DNA from: Timema cristinae
Lineage: Eukaryota; Arthropoda; Insecta; Phasmatodea; Timematidae
Assembly: GCA_039000515.1 (NCBI GenBank)
Contig: JBCFYV010011135.1
Location: 24,607,725 to 24,671,724, forward strand
Length of the DNA: 64,000 nucleotides
Direction of reading: 5' to 3'
Under the pieces are notes generated by a model, which was not told the DNA's origin, made no database searches, and saw nothing but the letters and a program-made list of their open reading frames with translations. Shown here piece after piece: positions 35,211-46,230 of the stretch. The position numbers were made by a program, and so were the translations under genes. Numbering within the stretch: the stretch's first letter is position 1; every line of letters begins with the position of its first letter.

Positions 35211-35800
35211 GCTCACAAACATTAGAGCAATCTAATATAATTTAAATGAAATTGTTTCGTGAATCAAAGAATTTCTTGTTTCCACTTCAATAATCCTTAC
35301 TCTTAGTTCTTTTAGATCGGACGTATCTTCAACCCCCTTTTATTCCTATTTTTTTCCCCTCCCTATCTTCTCTTTCTGTACACACCCTTCCTACCCCTTT
35401 TTTTGTTTTCTCTTTCTTTGCTGGATTCTCTCCGTTTATAATTGCTTTTTTTTTATTACTTTCTCACTGCCTCTCTCCGATTTTCCTTGGTTTCGTAGAC
35501 TTTTTTTTTTCTGTCCAACTCCGTTTTCCATTTTCGGTTATTTATTTTTTCTAATCCACCTCCCTTCACCTCAAGCCACATTTTGTTTTTACTTTTTTAC
35601 TTATACGCGCTTTCTTTATTTCAATATTACTCTCTTTCTCTTTATCACCTCTCTATTTTGATTTCTTAATGTCAGCCTTACTTTACTAATCTCCCTTCTA
35701 TATTTTCTCCAAACTTATTTTATATCAATATGTATCTCTACGACAGCCATATATTTCATCCCCCTTCACACTGTAAATACATTTATTCCTATATAATTGT
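35211..35800. other. pyrimidine-rich stretch
   Basis: Strongly T/C-rich on the plus strand (TTTTCTCTTTCTTTGC-type). No frame; possible simple-sequence drift. Confidence 0.5.
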
Positions 35801-36098
35801 GGGTGACCTGGCGGTCTAGAGGTAAGGTGTCACACTTCTTTGCTGGGGGTCCGGGGTTCAATCCTCGGTCCCGGCAAAGATTTATCTGATCACCAAAACC
35901 TTTCCTTCACCTCTGACAAGACGTGTATTAATCACAACTTGTGAATGTGTGGAATGCCAGGCCTCCACCGTGGTTCGGATCCCACTTTAAACTGTAGGTC
36001 CTTATTTCCTTTCACAATCACCCTACCATCACACATTAGCGTAAGTGCGTACAACCCGAACGGGTAGTAAGACGCGGTGCTAATAATAATAATAATAA
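35801..36098 (+). mobile_element. SINE-A, full length, with 11-bp duplication
   Basis: GGGTGACCTGGCGGTCTAGA head, complete body, GCGTACAACCCGAACGGGTA, (TAA)n. Flanked by exact TATATAATTGT copies at 35790-35800 and 36099-36109. Confidence 0.97.
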
Positions 36099-36119
36099 TA
36101 TATAATTGTCTATCACCAT

Positions 36120-36925
36120 TCTTATTTTATTATACATAATATATAATCATTTGTCTCTACTTCAAACTGATTCAATATCACCATTTATTTCTACATCTCA
36201 TGGCTTATAGAGGCCTTTATCTCTACTTCCACATGTTTCTATATCAATATTTATCTCTACTCTACCTCTTTCTGAGCTATATTAACCTTTATCTCTTTTC
36301 CCACATAGCTTTGTATCGCTAATTATTTCTACCTATTTTTTTCTTGTATAGTTATTTGTCTCTACTTTTACCTAGATCTATTAGGCCTACGTTCACCTAA
36401 TTCTCTATCACTATTTATCTCCACTTTCATCTGATTCTATATCACTATTTATCTCTATATTCACCTGATTCTGTACCACTATTTATCTATACTTTGACTC
36501 GGTTTTATATCACTATTTATCCATACTTGTACCTGGCTTTATATCACTATTTATCTATACTTGTACCTGGCTTTATATCACTATTTATCTATACTTGTAC
36601 TTGGCTTTATATCACTATTTATCTATACTTTTACCTGGCTTTATATCACTATTTATCTTTACTTTCACATGGTCCTTTACAATTATTCATCCCTACTTTC
36701 ACCTGGATAACTATTTATCTCTACTTTAAACTTGGTTTTACATCACTATTTCTCTACTATTTATCTTAAATTTCACTTGATTCTATTACAACTCTTCATC
36801 CCTACTTTAACCTGGTTCTATATCACTATTTATCTCTACTTTAACTTGTTTCTATGCCATTATTTTTCTACTTTTAGCTTGCTCCAAATAATTATTTATA
36901 GATAGTTTCACCTGGATCTATATAA
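36120..36925. repeat. 34-bp degenerate minisatellite
   Basis: Unit TGGCTTTATATCACTATTTA plus TCTATACTTGTACC. The best copies are at about 36.50-36.65 kb with exact 34-bp spacing; flanks are progressively diverged, so total copy number is uncertain (around 20). Confidence 0.9.
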
Positions 36926-37435
36926 CTCTTCACTCTCCTATCCTTTCTCTCTAAATTAAAGTCCAGAGTATATGCTAGCGGCGGATTTAGTTTATCCAGC
37001 TTTTCAGTGCGGATAGCGGATATGGGTGCATTGATTAAACATTATCTGCCCACAACACCTACAAACTGTATTAAACTCCGTATTACCTCCCATTGAGGGC
37101 CGTGACGGAATTAGAGGGAGGGGTGAAGGGCGAAACTGTAAACCCAGTATTACACAGGGTGATGCATATACAGGGGTTTAAAAGCAGTTTAATGAAACCC
37201 GGTATAACCCCTTTTTGAGCTGTACCTGTAATGTACGGAATATTTTTTTCACCCTAACATAAAACAAGAATTATAAGCTTATTGGGGGCCTAGAGGTCTG
37301 TGGCGTTGGATACGCACTGCGCGTAGCTGCCATTAACTGCTTGGTTGGAGGTTTACTGAACGATAGGGTTGTTTAGGAGACTGGAAACTTCAACTTAGAT
37401 TTAAATATTATTATTATAATTTTTATAAGCATCCG
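36926..37435. other. unique stretch
   Basis: Single-copy-looking sequence (e.g. GATAGCGGATATGGGTGCAT); no frame or repeat recognised. Confidence 0.4.
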
Positions 37436-37716
37436 CCTCAGTGGAGTAGTTGGCTAACGCGCTATTTTCGTATTAAGCTCGACTGCTGAGGAGGGGATGA
37501 TCGAGGTTCGAATCTCGGTCGGGTGAACTGGGGGGGGGGGTGGTTTTTCCTAAATGGTTTTACACTCTCCTTCCTCGCAAATGCGGGTTCACTTCCTCTA
37601 GTTAAACCTTCCCCATTCCTAATCCATTAACGTAATTAGTACTTAATGCGTATAACCCGAACGGGTAGTAAGACGTGGTGCTAAATAATAATAATAATAA
37701 TAATAATAATAATTTT
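37436..37716 (+). mobile_element. SINE-B, full length with long (TAA)n
   Basis: Complete order: head GTAGTTGGCTAACGCGC, long variable-arm region, B box GAGGTTCGAATCTCGG, body CTCGCAAATGCGGGTTCACT, tail GCGTATAACCCGAACGGGTA and (TAA)n. One of the best reference copies of the family. Confidence 0.95.
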
Positions 37717-37972
37717 TACTAGCACCTATTCTTACTACTTGTACGGGTTATACGCTTATTTAATAATTACGTTAATGGTATTAGGGATAAGGACGGTTGT
37801 ATTCACAGTAAATATACCCGCATTTGAATGTAGGGAGAGTGAGAAAAACAGTTTTGGGGAAAAAAAAACCCACCCTCAATACACCTAACCAAGATTCGAA
37901 CCTCTATCTCCCCATCTTCGACAGTATAGTCAAACACGATAGTAGCTATCGCCTTAGACAACGCGGCAATAG
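37717..37972 (-). mobile_element. SINE-B, full length, tail-to-tail with neighbour
   Basis: Plus-strand order: AGCACCTATTCTTACTACTT, GTTATACGC, ACCCGCATTTGAATGTAGGG, B box AGATTCGAACCTCTATC, head CGCCTTAGACAACGCGGCAA. Older than the plus-strand neighbour whose (TAA)n tail it abuts, so that copy probably inserted next to it. Confidence 0.9.
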
Positions 37973-38063
37973 ATCAATCTAGAAGGAATGTACATGCGAC
38001 TTATAATAGACTCAAATAAAAGGAAAAATAGATTATTTCAAAACAATATTATGTTAAAGAAGA

Positions 38064-38117
38064 AAGTGCGTATAACCCGAACGGGTAGTAAGACGCGGTG
38101 CTAGTAATAATAATAAA
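38064..38117 (+). mobile_element. SINE shared-tail fragment
   Basis: GTGCGTATAACCCGAACGGG, TAGTAAGACGCGGTGC and TAA repeats; nothing of the body upstream. Intact tail sequence implies a recent, extremely 5'-truncated insertion. Confidence 0.88.
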
Positions 38118-38389
38118 GAAGAAAGAAAGGCATACAATAAAATGAATACAAAATAATTTAGGAACTGATAAGAATATTTAATATTTATGCACCTAAATAT
38201 ATAACAATTTAAATTTTGGTTCTAGTTTTCAGGCAATTAATTTTTATGGATCCTGTTCCGGTTCCTTAAAAAATAACTGCTAATTTTAGTTCTCCTTTTC
38301 AGTATGACTTCCGGACTTAAAAAAAAAAATTTGATCTTGAGCCTAACAGTTATAAAAAGAAATTTTGATCATTAAATTAATTTTGGTCT

Positions 38390-38610
38390 AAGGTGTCAGT
38401 CACTCTTGATGGATTAGACTGTCGATGACGGGGATATCGGGGTTTGAGTCCCAGTTGGGTGTACTGAGGGTGGTCTATCCTAAATAGGTTCCTCTCTCGT
38501 TACATGCAAATGTGGGTACACTTTCTCTAAATATAACCTTCATCCCTAAAATCATTAACGTAATTAGTAAGCTACATGTACGTAAAACTTGAATAGGTAG
38601 AAGACATTGT
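38390..38610 (+). mobile_element. SINE-B, diverged
   Basis: GACTGTCGATGACGGGGATA, B box GGGGTTTGAGTCCCAG, body ATGCAAATGTGGGTACACTT, tail TTGAATAGGTAGAAGAC. Confidence 0.82.
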
Positions 38611-39013
38611 TTTAAAATGATTAAAAAGAAAAGACAAAATGAACACTTCTATGATAAAATTTTGATTTTAATGTTTTAAAATATTGATATTTAATTTTTC
38701 ATTCATATAAAAAACAATTAGTTAATAACTTTTAAAATAAAACATTTAATCAAGGCAGATAAACAAAAAAGTTTTAAAATAAATTGGAAAGATAATCAAT
38801 TGCTATGTTACCCACATTGGTGGATACGCAGACTTAAAAGTAAAACTCTTTTAATCTTGTTTGTTGGAGAGTGGAAGGTCTGGTATAGGAATCCTGGCTG
38901 GCTGAACTATTTCTTTTTATCCTTTGCGGATTCATCTCTACTAAAATGTAGCTACATTAATTTGCCTCTTATTTCTACTCACCTCGTCCTTCAATTTGTG
39001 TAGTTAAGGCGTA
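38611..39013. other. AT-rich spacer
   Basis: No certain feature; TTACCCACATTGGTGG at 38.8 kb may be the start of a very old SINE-B. Confidence 0.35.
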
Positions 39014-39353
39014 ATGAAAGGGGATAACAGAAAAAGCCAGTGTTTTTGCAGTTTTTATATAAAACATTTTTTTTTTTGCCCAAAATAAATAATATTGCTC
39101 AATTACAAACATAGAATTTAATTTGTCTTCAAATTTTGATATCAACAGTTGTTGAATATCTGTCAAGGGTGTCCTGAAATTTAATGAAAACTTTTTCTCT
39201 TATTTAAAATGTTTCTCATCTGTTGATATCACCGTGTGAATAAAATTAAAACTCTTTGGTTTTACTGGAGTAAAATTTCTTTATTTTAGCCAAAAAACAC
39301 TTGTTATATAAACTTAAAAAAACTGGCCTTTTTTCGCGTCCCCTTCTATCCCA
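39014..39353. mobile_element. FB2 long-TIR foldback, best full-length copy
   Basis: Ends AAAGGGGATAACAGAAAAAG and CTTTTTTCGCGTCCCCTTCT are inverted. Arms of roughly 150 bp continue inward through TTTAATTT.TCTTC-type sequence to GATATCAACAGTTGTTGAAT on the left and CTGTTGATATC on the right. No frame, so non-autonomous. A related copy is at 46.98-47.34 kb and fragments at 4.3, 33.8 and 56.4 kb. Confidence 0.75.
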
Positions 39354-39689
39354 CTTAAAGCTCTTATGTCCAACAGGATTAGTAAGATTCTATAAAAAAT
39401 ATATATACCTTTGGATATACAAAACTATTTTTTTGTAGAGTGATTGAATCTTATATTTCTCGAATCCTAATCTAAAATTTTTGTTTTCGAATCTCAAGTA
39501 CAAATTAAATTTCTAGAATGTTTAATATTTAATTTTTAAAAATGTTGTTTGGTGCTTCTGACAAATTATAATTTTGTTTTTCGTGTTTATTACGTCATAA
39601 ACAATACAAACTTTTTTTTAATAACTTTATTATATTAATACAATTTGGTCCTTTTTTTTTACTCTCAACTAAACAAGGTTATATACCAG

Positions 39690-40430
39690 GTGAGAAATTT
39701 AAATTTAGGCACCAAAATATCCCAAAATTGAAACATGTTAGGAAATTCTTGCCTTAAACGAAAGTTTTTTATTTTTGTTTTTTAGGGGGGAAGAGAACAT
39801 CACTAGCTATTTTTGATTCTATGGACATCTTCAAAGTTATTATTAGGTCAACTTTATTTTGTTTTTTAAATGAGAACCTAGAATTTGAACGACATTTTAT
39901 TCTGCACAAAAAACAAACAAATCTCGCCTGAAAATCTTTTTATTTGACATCAATTTTTAAAGAGGTTTTAGAAAGTAATTTTAGTAACAATTTTTATTCA
40001 AGAAGCTTTCATTGCATAAAAAGTGTATCGATGTAAATTGACATCAATATGAACATTTTTTCAAGAAATTTTATAAATAATACATTTACTGTAATAATGT
40101 AATAAAAAGTTCTTGAATAAAAATTGCTATTTAAAAAAATACTAGGTAAATAAAATATCTAAAAAAAGATATATAAAGAAATGTCAACCAAAATTTATTT
40201 GATCCGTGCAGAAAACAAAATGTCTTTAAAAAAATTAAAGGAGTTGATTAAAAAAAAAGTTTAACTTGAAATAGCTTTAAAAACGTCCCAAACCAAAATT
40301 AACTAGTGTTCTCTCCTTCACTCTCAAAAACAAAACAAAACTTTTGTTCGGAACATTTTTTTTATAAAAGTCCTCGTTTTAGGGATATTTTGATTTATCA
40401 ACTTAAATGCCTAACTCTATATCCTTTTTA
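39690..40430. mobile_element. FB3: about 740-bp diverged palindrome
   Basis: Paired blocks are symmetric about position ~40056: CAAAATATCCC/GGGATATTTTG, ACATTTTATTCTGCAC/GTGCAGAAAACAAAATGT, AACAATTTTTATTCAAGAA/TTCTTGAATAAAAATTG, GAACATCACTAG/CTAGTGTTC. Short inter-arm spacing. Probably an old foldback transposon; no target duplication or coding region recognised. Confidence 0.75.
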
Positions 40431-41787
40431 CTAATTGCTTAAATTTGTTAAATCAAGTCAAAGGTTTTCATAATTATTGTATTCGAGATACTTTTTTTTA
40501 TATTCTAACAAATCTTGAATTTCTTGTTTACCATAGTATTAGTGTCCCATCTATAAAATTTTTACATTTTGATAGTATTCACCCTGCCTACTTTGATATG
40601 TCAAAACAAATCTTCTCACATTTGTTGTACAAAATATACAAAAAAAAAAAGTTTTGTTGTTATTCACTTTGAACAGTATTCCAATTGTATTGGATTTATC
40701 AAAGGTTTCAACTTTCAATCGAATTTAATATTTCACCACAAACACTCACACACCCTCCCCTGTTATGTTAGCTAATACGTAAACATCACAGGTACCGACC
40801 TACAGTATATCATCCCCTCACCCCTAAAACCCCTCCTTTCATCCCCTATTTATAACAGTATATACAGGGCTTTTATTCTTTATTTAAATCCCGACGAATT
40901 ATTCTCATCTTTTTTTTTTCTTCCCTCTCTCACTTTAACCTAACTTGACTAATCTTCTTGGGAACACACAGGGCAGTTTCTCCTTCCCTTACTACCCCCT
41001 CTTTCCCCTTTTTATCCTCCGTGTCTGTCTGTCTGTCCGTCCGTCCACCAGTACAAATATTGAATGACACGACAAGCCAGTGAGATGAGCAATATGGAGC
41101 CCGAGTTTTGTAATTCCCAACCCCCCCCCCCCCTTCCACTACACCCCCGCCCAACAAACCCCTATTTTTTTCCCCCCCAACTACCCTTTCCACCGTGTGA
41201 ATCTCATCACGTGGAGGGGGTAAAAGGGTGGAAGGTTTTTTTAAAATTGTGTTTTAACAATTTTGCGACCTTCTCTTAAGTTAAAAAAATGTTTGTACAG
41301 TTACGACATTTGTTTTTTTAAATAATTTACAAAAATAAATAAATAAATATTGGCTTCAGTATTATTTTTATTATTATAAAGGACAAATAAAAATACTAAT
41401 TCATTTTATAAAGTAAATATTTATTGAAAAATATTGATAAAATTTTCTGACAAACAAATTATTTTATACCAATTAGTGAGATAAATTAAAAAATAAATAC
41501 ATTTTCCTCATTTTAATATGTATTTTATAATATCATTCTAACACACAATTATGTTAAGAATTTCTTGATAAACGATCATGATTTATTTAAAGGTGAGAGG
41601 GAATAACAAAAAAAAAAAATTATAATTCCTAATTTGTTTTAATAAAAATGCACGCAATAAAATTAATTATATTAAGCCTATATTTAATATTATTTTTTTC
41701 ACATCGCTTAGAAAAATATACTAATATTATAATTGTGTAAGGAATATCAATCAATACCTGACAGACAACTTAAACATTTTTTTTTTA
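40431..41787. other. unique stretch: C-rich tract then AT-rich
   Basis: Short (GTCT)n/(GTCC)n at about 41022-41046, C-run at about 41120-41132 and C-rich 41.1-41.2 kb; AT-rich from 41.28 kb. Short frames here are low complexity. Confidence 0.45.
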
Positions 41788-41940
41788 CCGATGCATCTTA
41801 CTGCTTGTTCGAGTTATACATATTTATGATACTCTCTAATGGGGGTAGGGATGAAGAAAGAAGCATTTTATAGGTCATATAACCACATTTTCTTGGAAGG
41901 AGAAAGGAAAAAAAACACTCAATAGACCCGGCATCAATCA
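41788..41940 (-). mobile_element. SINE-B 3' part, diverged
   Basis: CGATGCATCTTACTGCTTGT tail, ACTCTCTAATGGGGGTAGGG, ACCACATTTTCTTGGAAGGA and AATAGACCCGGCATCAATCA. Confidence 0.65.
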
Positions 41941-42145
41941 CTTTTAATTAGGAATGTCAAACTCGATTCTTCGATACACTGATATTCTCTATTCTTGATT
42001 TTTAATGAAAATACTTGAAAATAAGAAAAACGGCGAAATTAAAATGAGTAATATTTTATTATCTTTATGTTAGTTTAATTGCTGTAATTTACTATATATT
42101 TTGGGTCAATTAACGACCCTATTTGGCCAATTTCAAAATCTTTTG

Positions 42146-42410
42146 GGTGACCTGGCGGTCTAGGGGTAAGGTGTCAGACTTCTGTGCTGGGGTCCGGGGT
42201 TCATTCCTCGGTCCCGGCACAAATTTATCTGATTACCAAACCCTTCCTTCACCACTGACAAGACATCTTGTGAATGTGGGGAATGCCAGGCCTCCACCGT
42301 GGTTCGGATTCCACGTTAAACTGTAGGTCCTTCATTTCATCTCACAATCACCCTACCATTACACATTAGCGTAAGTGCGTATAACCCGAACGGGTAGTAA
42401 GACGCGGTGC

Positions 42411-42451
<41 letters not shown>

Positions 42452-42456
42452 TAATA
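42146..42456 (+). mobile_element. SINE-A, full length, short subfamily, 11-bp duplication
   Basis: Full head, body and GCGTATAACCCGAACGGGTA tail with a long (TAA)n. Exact AAAATCTTTTG flanks at 42135-42145 and 42457-42467. Lacks the internal TGTATTAATCACAACT segment. Confidence 0.97.
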
Positions 42457-42467
42457 AAAATCTTTTG

Positions 42468-42825
42468 TTTTCGACAATTGTTTATTTGTAAATGTTTGAC
42501 TTTAGTGAGGATTTATATGTCGGTAAAAAATACATGCTTACTATTGTAATTTCTAATCATATAATTAATTAAGTATAATATGGTTTACAGTTTTATAAAA
42601 TGGATATTTGTCATTGTAAAAATTTAAAATTAATGGTCTTTATCACTACTTAATTTTTTTCATAGTTTTTTCTTTTATATAAAGTTAAACAAATATATTT
42701 TTATATTTGGTTGGATGCTTTTAAAAATACTGAAAAAGGAAATGCTCGATAATAGAAAATTGAAGTTGAAAATAAGAATCTTAATCGATAAAAACAGGTT
42801 CTGTGATTTCTACTCTTAATGTAAA
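42468..42825. other. AT-rich spacer
   Basis: Nothing recognised. Confidence 0.4.
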
Positions 42826-43005
42826 GGGCTGTGTTAGGGATGAAAAAATGAAGAAAGTTGCTTACAGACAAGGAGTAACCGCCTTTTTTTTTTTTGAGAG
42901 AAACTAGATTTCAAATTTAAGAAATACACCTTCAGTATGCCGACCGAAATTCGAACCCTGATCCACCCGTAATATGTTGTCCTGTCTATTGCGAGTTAAC
43001 TTACC
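42826..43005 (-). mobile_element. SINE-B, internally degraded
   Basis: GTGTTAGGGATGAAAAAATG near the 3' side and CCGACCGAAATTCGAACCCT with CTGATCCACCCGTAAT at the B box. The tail is missing. Confidence 0.6.
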
Positions 43006-43033
43006 CCCAGATATAGTAATTTATCTTCAAATT

Positions 43034-43273
43034 TGTACTCCCTAAGTTCGAGTTATACGCCTGTATACTAAATTACACTGTTGGTTTTAGGGATTATGAA
43101 GCTTATATTTAGAGGAAATGTATCCGCACTTGCATGGAGGGAGAGCGGAAAAATATTTTGAACAAAACCACCCTCAGTAATCCCGACCTAGATTCGAACC
43201 TCGATGTCCCCGTCATCGGCATTCTAGTCTACTGATAAAGTGACGCCTTAAACCACGGGACCACCGAAGTGTG
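43034..43273 (-). mobile_element. SINE-B, full length
   Basis: TCGAGTTATACGCCTGTATA, TCCGCACTTGCATGGAGGGA, B box AGATTCGAACCTCGATGTCC, head CGCCTTAAACCACGGGACCA. Confidence 0.88.
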
Positions 43274-43449
43274 TTACTCCCAAAGTTGTTGATGCCTATT
43301 GCAAGCTATACATATTCTATAATCTACATCTGAAATAATTTACTAAATAATGTTTCATATATATTTTAAATTTATACTTACCTTATAAGATGTCTTCGTG
43401 TACCCGCTGGGCCACGCGTACCCCGGGTTGAATACCACTGCCTTAGAGC

Positions 43450-43962
43450 AACCGTCATGTGAATATTAATTACGCTTATTAGGTATGGATGAGTAACGTA
43501 GACTATAGAGGAAATATAGCCGCATTTTCCTAGACAAAAATTTATACACTATTTATTAAAATACGCCCTTTTAGTACACTCGACCGGGATTCGAACATAA
43601 TCTCCCCGTAATGGGTTATCTAATCTATTACGAGGGTATGGTGACTTGGTGGTCTAGGAGTAATGTGTCGGACTTCCGTGCTGGGGGTCCGGGGTTCAAT
43701 CCCCGGTCTCGGCGCAGATTTATCTGATTACCAAACCCTTCCATCACCTCTGAAAAGACATCTTGTGAATGTGGGGAATGCCAGGCCTCCACCGTGGTTC
43801 GGATTCCACGTTAAACTGTAGGTCCTCCATTTAATCTCACAATCACCCTACCATTACATATTAGCGTAAGTGCGTATAACCCGAACGGGTAGTAAGACGC
43901 GGTGCTAATAATAATAATATTACGAGGGTGACGCCTTTAAACCGTGCGATCACAGACGTGAG
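43450..43962 (-). mobile_element. SINE-B split by a SINE-A
   Basis: The 3' and middle part (AATTACGCTTATTAGG, GCCGCATTTTCCTAGAC, GGGATTCGAACATAATCTCC) ends at CTATTACGAGGGT. The head resumes after the SINE-A insert as GACGCCTTTAAACCGTGCGA. Confidence 0.9.
43638..43918 (+). mobile_element. SINE-A nested in SINE-B, 11-bp duplication
   Basis: Complete short-subfamily SINE-A. Exact ATTACGAGGGT flanks at 43627-43637 and 43919-43929 interrupt the SINE-B in its variable-arm region just before the A-box side. Confidence 0.97.
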
Positions 43963-43969
43963 TAATTTT

Positions 43970-44374
43970 CCCCTTCCCACCCTCCCAAGCTGTTTTTTCT
44001 GATAACTTTCTTATGTCACAGACTATACTAAAGACTCTAAAACAATCGTCTCTTAAAAAAAAAAAAAGGTCCGAAGTGGAAAACATTTCGTGTTGTACGT
44101 AGTAGATCTACGCTGTAGTGTCTACTTCCTTATTCCCCTGTATATAGGCTTCCACTCTGCACACGCGTGGTTTGAAAACCAAATGGACACATTTTGTAGA
44201 ACTTGTACGTGTGTGTGTGTGTTGGTTGGTAAGGGGAGGAGGTAAGAGGACGATGAGGAAAAAGCCCATAGACATTTGTGTTGAGGAAGGTACTCTATAG
44301 TAGGACCGCCATTGTAAGAATCTTTTGGAATATGCGCAAATAAACGAAGATATACCGAGCTTTGAGGGCTAAAT
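43970..44374. other. unique spacer
   Basis: Short (GT)n at about 44206-44222; nothing else recognised. Confidence 0.45.
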
Positions 44375-44645
44375 AGTATCTATATGTCGCTCTCGCGGGT
44401 CTTTGGATAAAGTGCTCGTGCCTCGGGACCTGATGTTCGTGGGTTCAAAACCAACCGGACTTGACGGATTTTTCTTGAACTATAAAAATTCGTAGCACAA
44501 CTTCCTTCGAATAGGGAAGTAAAGCCGTCGGTCCCATGTCGGTTGTAGCGTGTAAAAGAACCCTGGAAGGTATATGAAAATACCTTTTCTGGAAAAAAAA
44601 TTTCTAGGTCCCTTCACTCTCGCTCATAGAATTTCTTGTATGCTG
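44375..44645 (+). mobile_element. third type of tRNA-headed SINE, single copy
   Basis: A-box-like GGATAAAGTGCTCG, B box GTGGGTTCAAAACC, then AGTAAAGCCGTCGGTCCCAT and GTGTAAAAGAACCCTGG. The latter resemble, from memory, a widespread conserved central domain of invertebrate SINEs. No shared A/B tail; ends without clear target duplication. Confidence 0.6.
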
Positions 44646-44787
44646 ATAATATAATCTGTCTGTTTAGAAACGTTATATAATTAAAAAGTAAAATTAAAAA
44701 TGTATATAGATTTTGATTAGGGTCGTAAGAAATGACACTATATTCAGTTTTTTTATGTCTTTTGTGACCGTTGTTTAAATTTAAACC

Positions 44788-45006
44788 TAACCCACCTCGA
44801 TGGTCGCGTGGTCTAACGTGCTACTCTCGAAGTAGACTAAACTGTCTATGACTGGGATATAAAGGTTCGAATATTGGTCAGGTGTACTGAGGGTGAACTT
44901 TTTTTTCTCTTCGAAAACTGGTTTTCCACTCTCCCTCCACGTAAATGTGGTTATACTCCTTTTAAATATAACCTGAACGGCTATTTAGTTAGATGCGGTG
45001 ATAAAA
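44788..45006 (+). mobile_element. SINE-B
   Basis: CCCACCTCGATGGTCGCGTG, GTCTAACGTGC, B box AAGGTTCGAATATTGG, CTCCCTCCACGTAAATGTGG, truncated tail CTGAACGGCTATTTAGTTAG. Confidence 0.87.
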
Positions 45007-46100
45007 AAACTAGAACGTCCCTCTGGCCCATTTGATATTCTCAGTTATGGTAAGAGGGAGGGGGGGAGGTGAAGAGGAAGAAGTGACTTGAGACAATGGG
45101 GGGGGAGGTGGGGTTTACTCCATTCTAGGAAAATAAATAAAAGTAAATATATTATTTTTCAAACTCTCATTTAAGCTTAAATTAAAAAATGATACAGCTT
45201 CATATCACTGGTTTCGACGCCTGAATATGAAAATAGATCTAGTACAATTTAAAAAAAATGGGTGTGTGTACTTATGTACGCGCGTGAGAAGTTATATTTC
45301 TTTGGCATCATTAAATAATACATACAGATAGTTAACCTCAATTATATTGGAGCACTTGAAAAAGTCTATAAGAACAATTTTTTTCACTAATATTTACGAA
45401 TAGTAAATAATATTAATCAAAATATTCAATTTAAATCACTACTGAATATAATTTATTAGCACATATATAATTCGCACTTGTATGAAACTAAAACACGTGT
45501 TGTGAATGTAGAAACTAGAAACATGTGGATAAATATTATATATATGAAAACAGTGATCAGAGGCGACGAGCGTACCAACATGCGCGACTAACAGAGGTTC
45601 TATTTCTATTTTGTTGGTAACTTTTTTTTTTCGAGACTTAATGAGTGGTTTAGCTTCAACCTGTTACTTTTGTGTTACAGTGATGCGCGCGCATCTTAAT
45701 ATTTCACTCTCATCATTTTTTCATAAGGCGCCTAAAGAAGTATAACTTCAAAAAAAGTCCAAAAAAAAGGTGTCGGTCTAGTCTAGTCTGAGTTTCCCTA
45801 TAATGAGGTCAGGCTTTGTATCCGGATAAGGTCTACAAAGGGTTTTATTTTCACCAAATAGTTTCTCACTCTCTCTCTCTCTCTGCAAATGATGAAACAT
45901 TTAAATTGAATGCTTCATTGATGTATTATAGGGATAGTCTGTATAGAGAGAGTCCGATTTTAGAAAGAAGAGCAATACATCAAGAAAATGTATTAAATCT
46001 ATTCTCACATATTAATACTAAAGTCATTTGATATTGTAAAAAATAAATATAATAATAATAACAAAAACAAACCTATACAGATTTTGTGGCTGAGTCGTGT
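45007..46100. other. AT-rich stretch, G-rich at its start
   Basis: G-rich 45.05-45.11 kb. The segment at 45.77-45.90 kb may hold a very old SINE-B (GTCTAGTCTAGTCTGAG, TCACTCTCTCTCTCTC). No gene. Confidence 0.4.
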
Positions 46101-46230
46101 AGTTTCCCAATCTCCTTCCACACAAATGCGGGTATATTACCTCTAAAATCCTTCCTTCCTCATCCTTACCCCACTATAGTAATTATCATATATGTGTCTA
46201 ACCCGAATAGGTAGTAAAACGCGGCGATAA
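46101..46230 (+). mobile_element. SINE-B, 5'-truncated
   Basis: CTTCCACACAAATGCGGGTA, CCTTCCTCATCCTTACC, tail CTAACCCGAATAGGTAGTAA. Confidence 0.82.
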
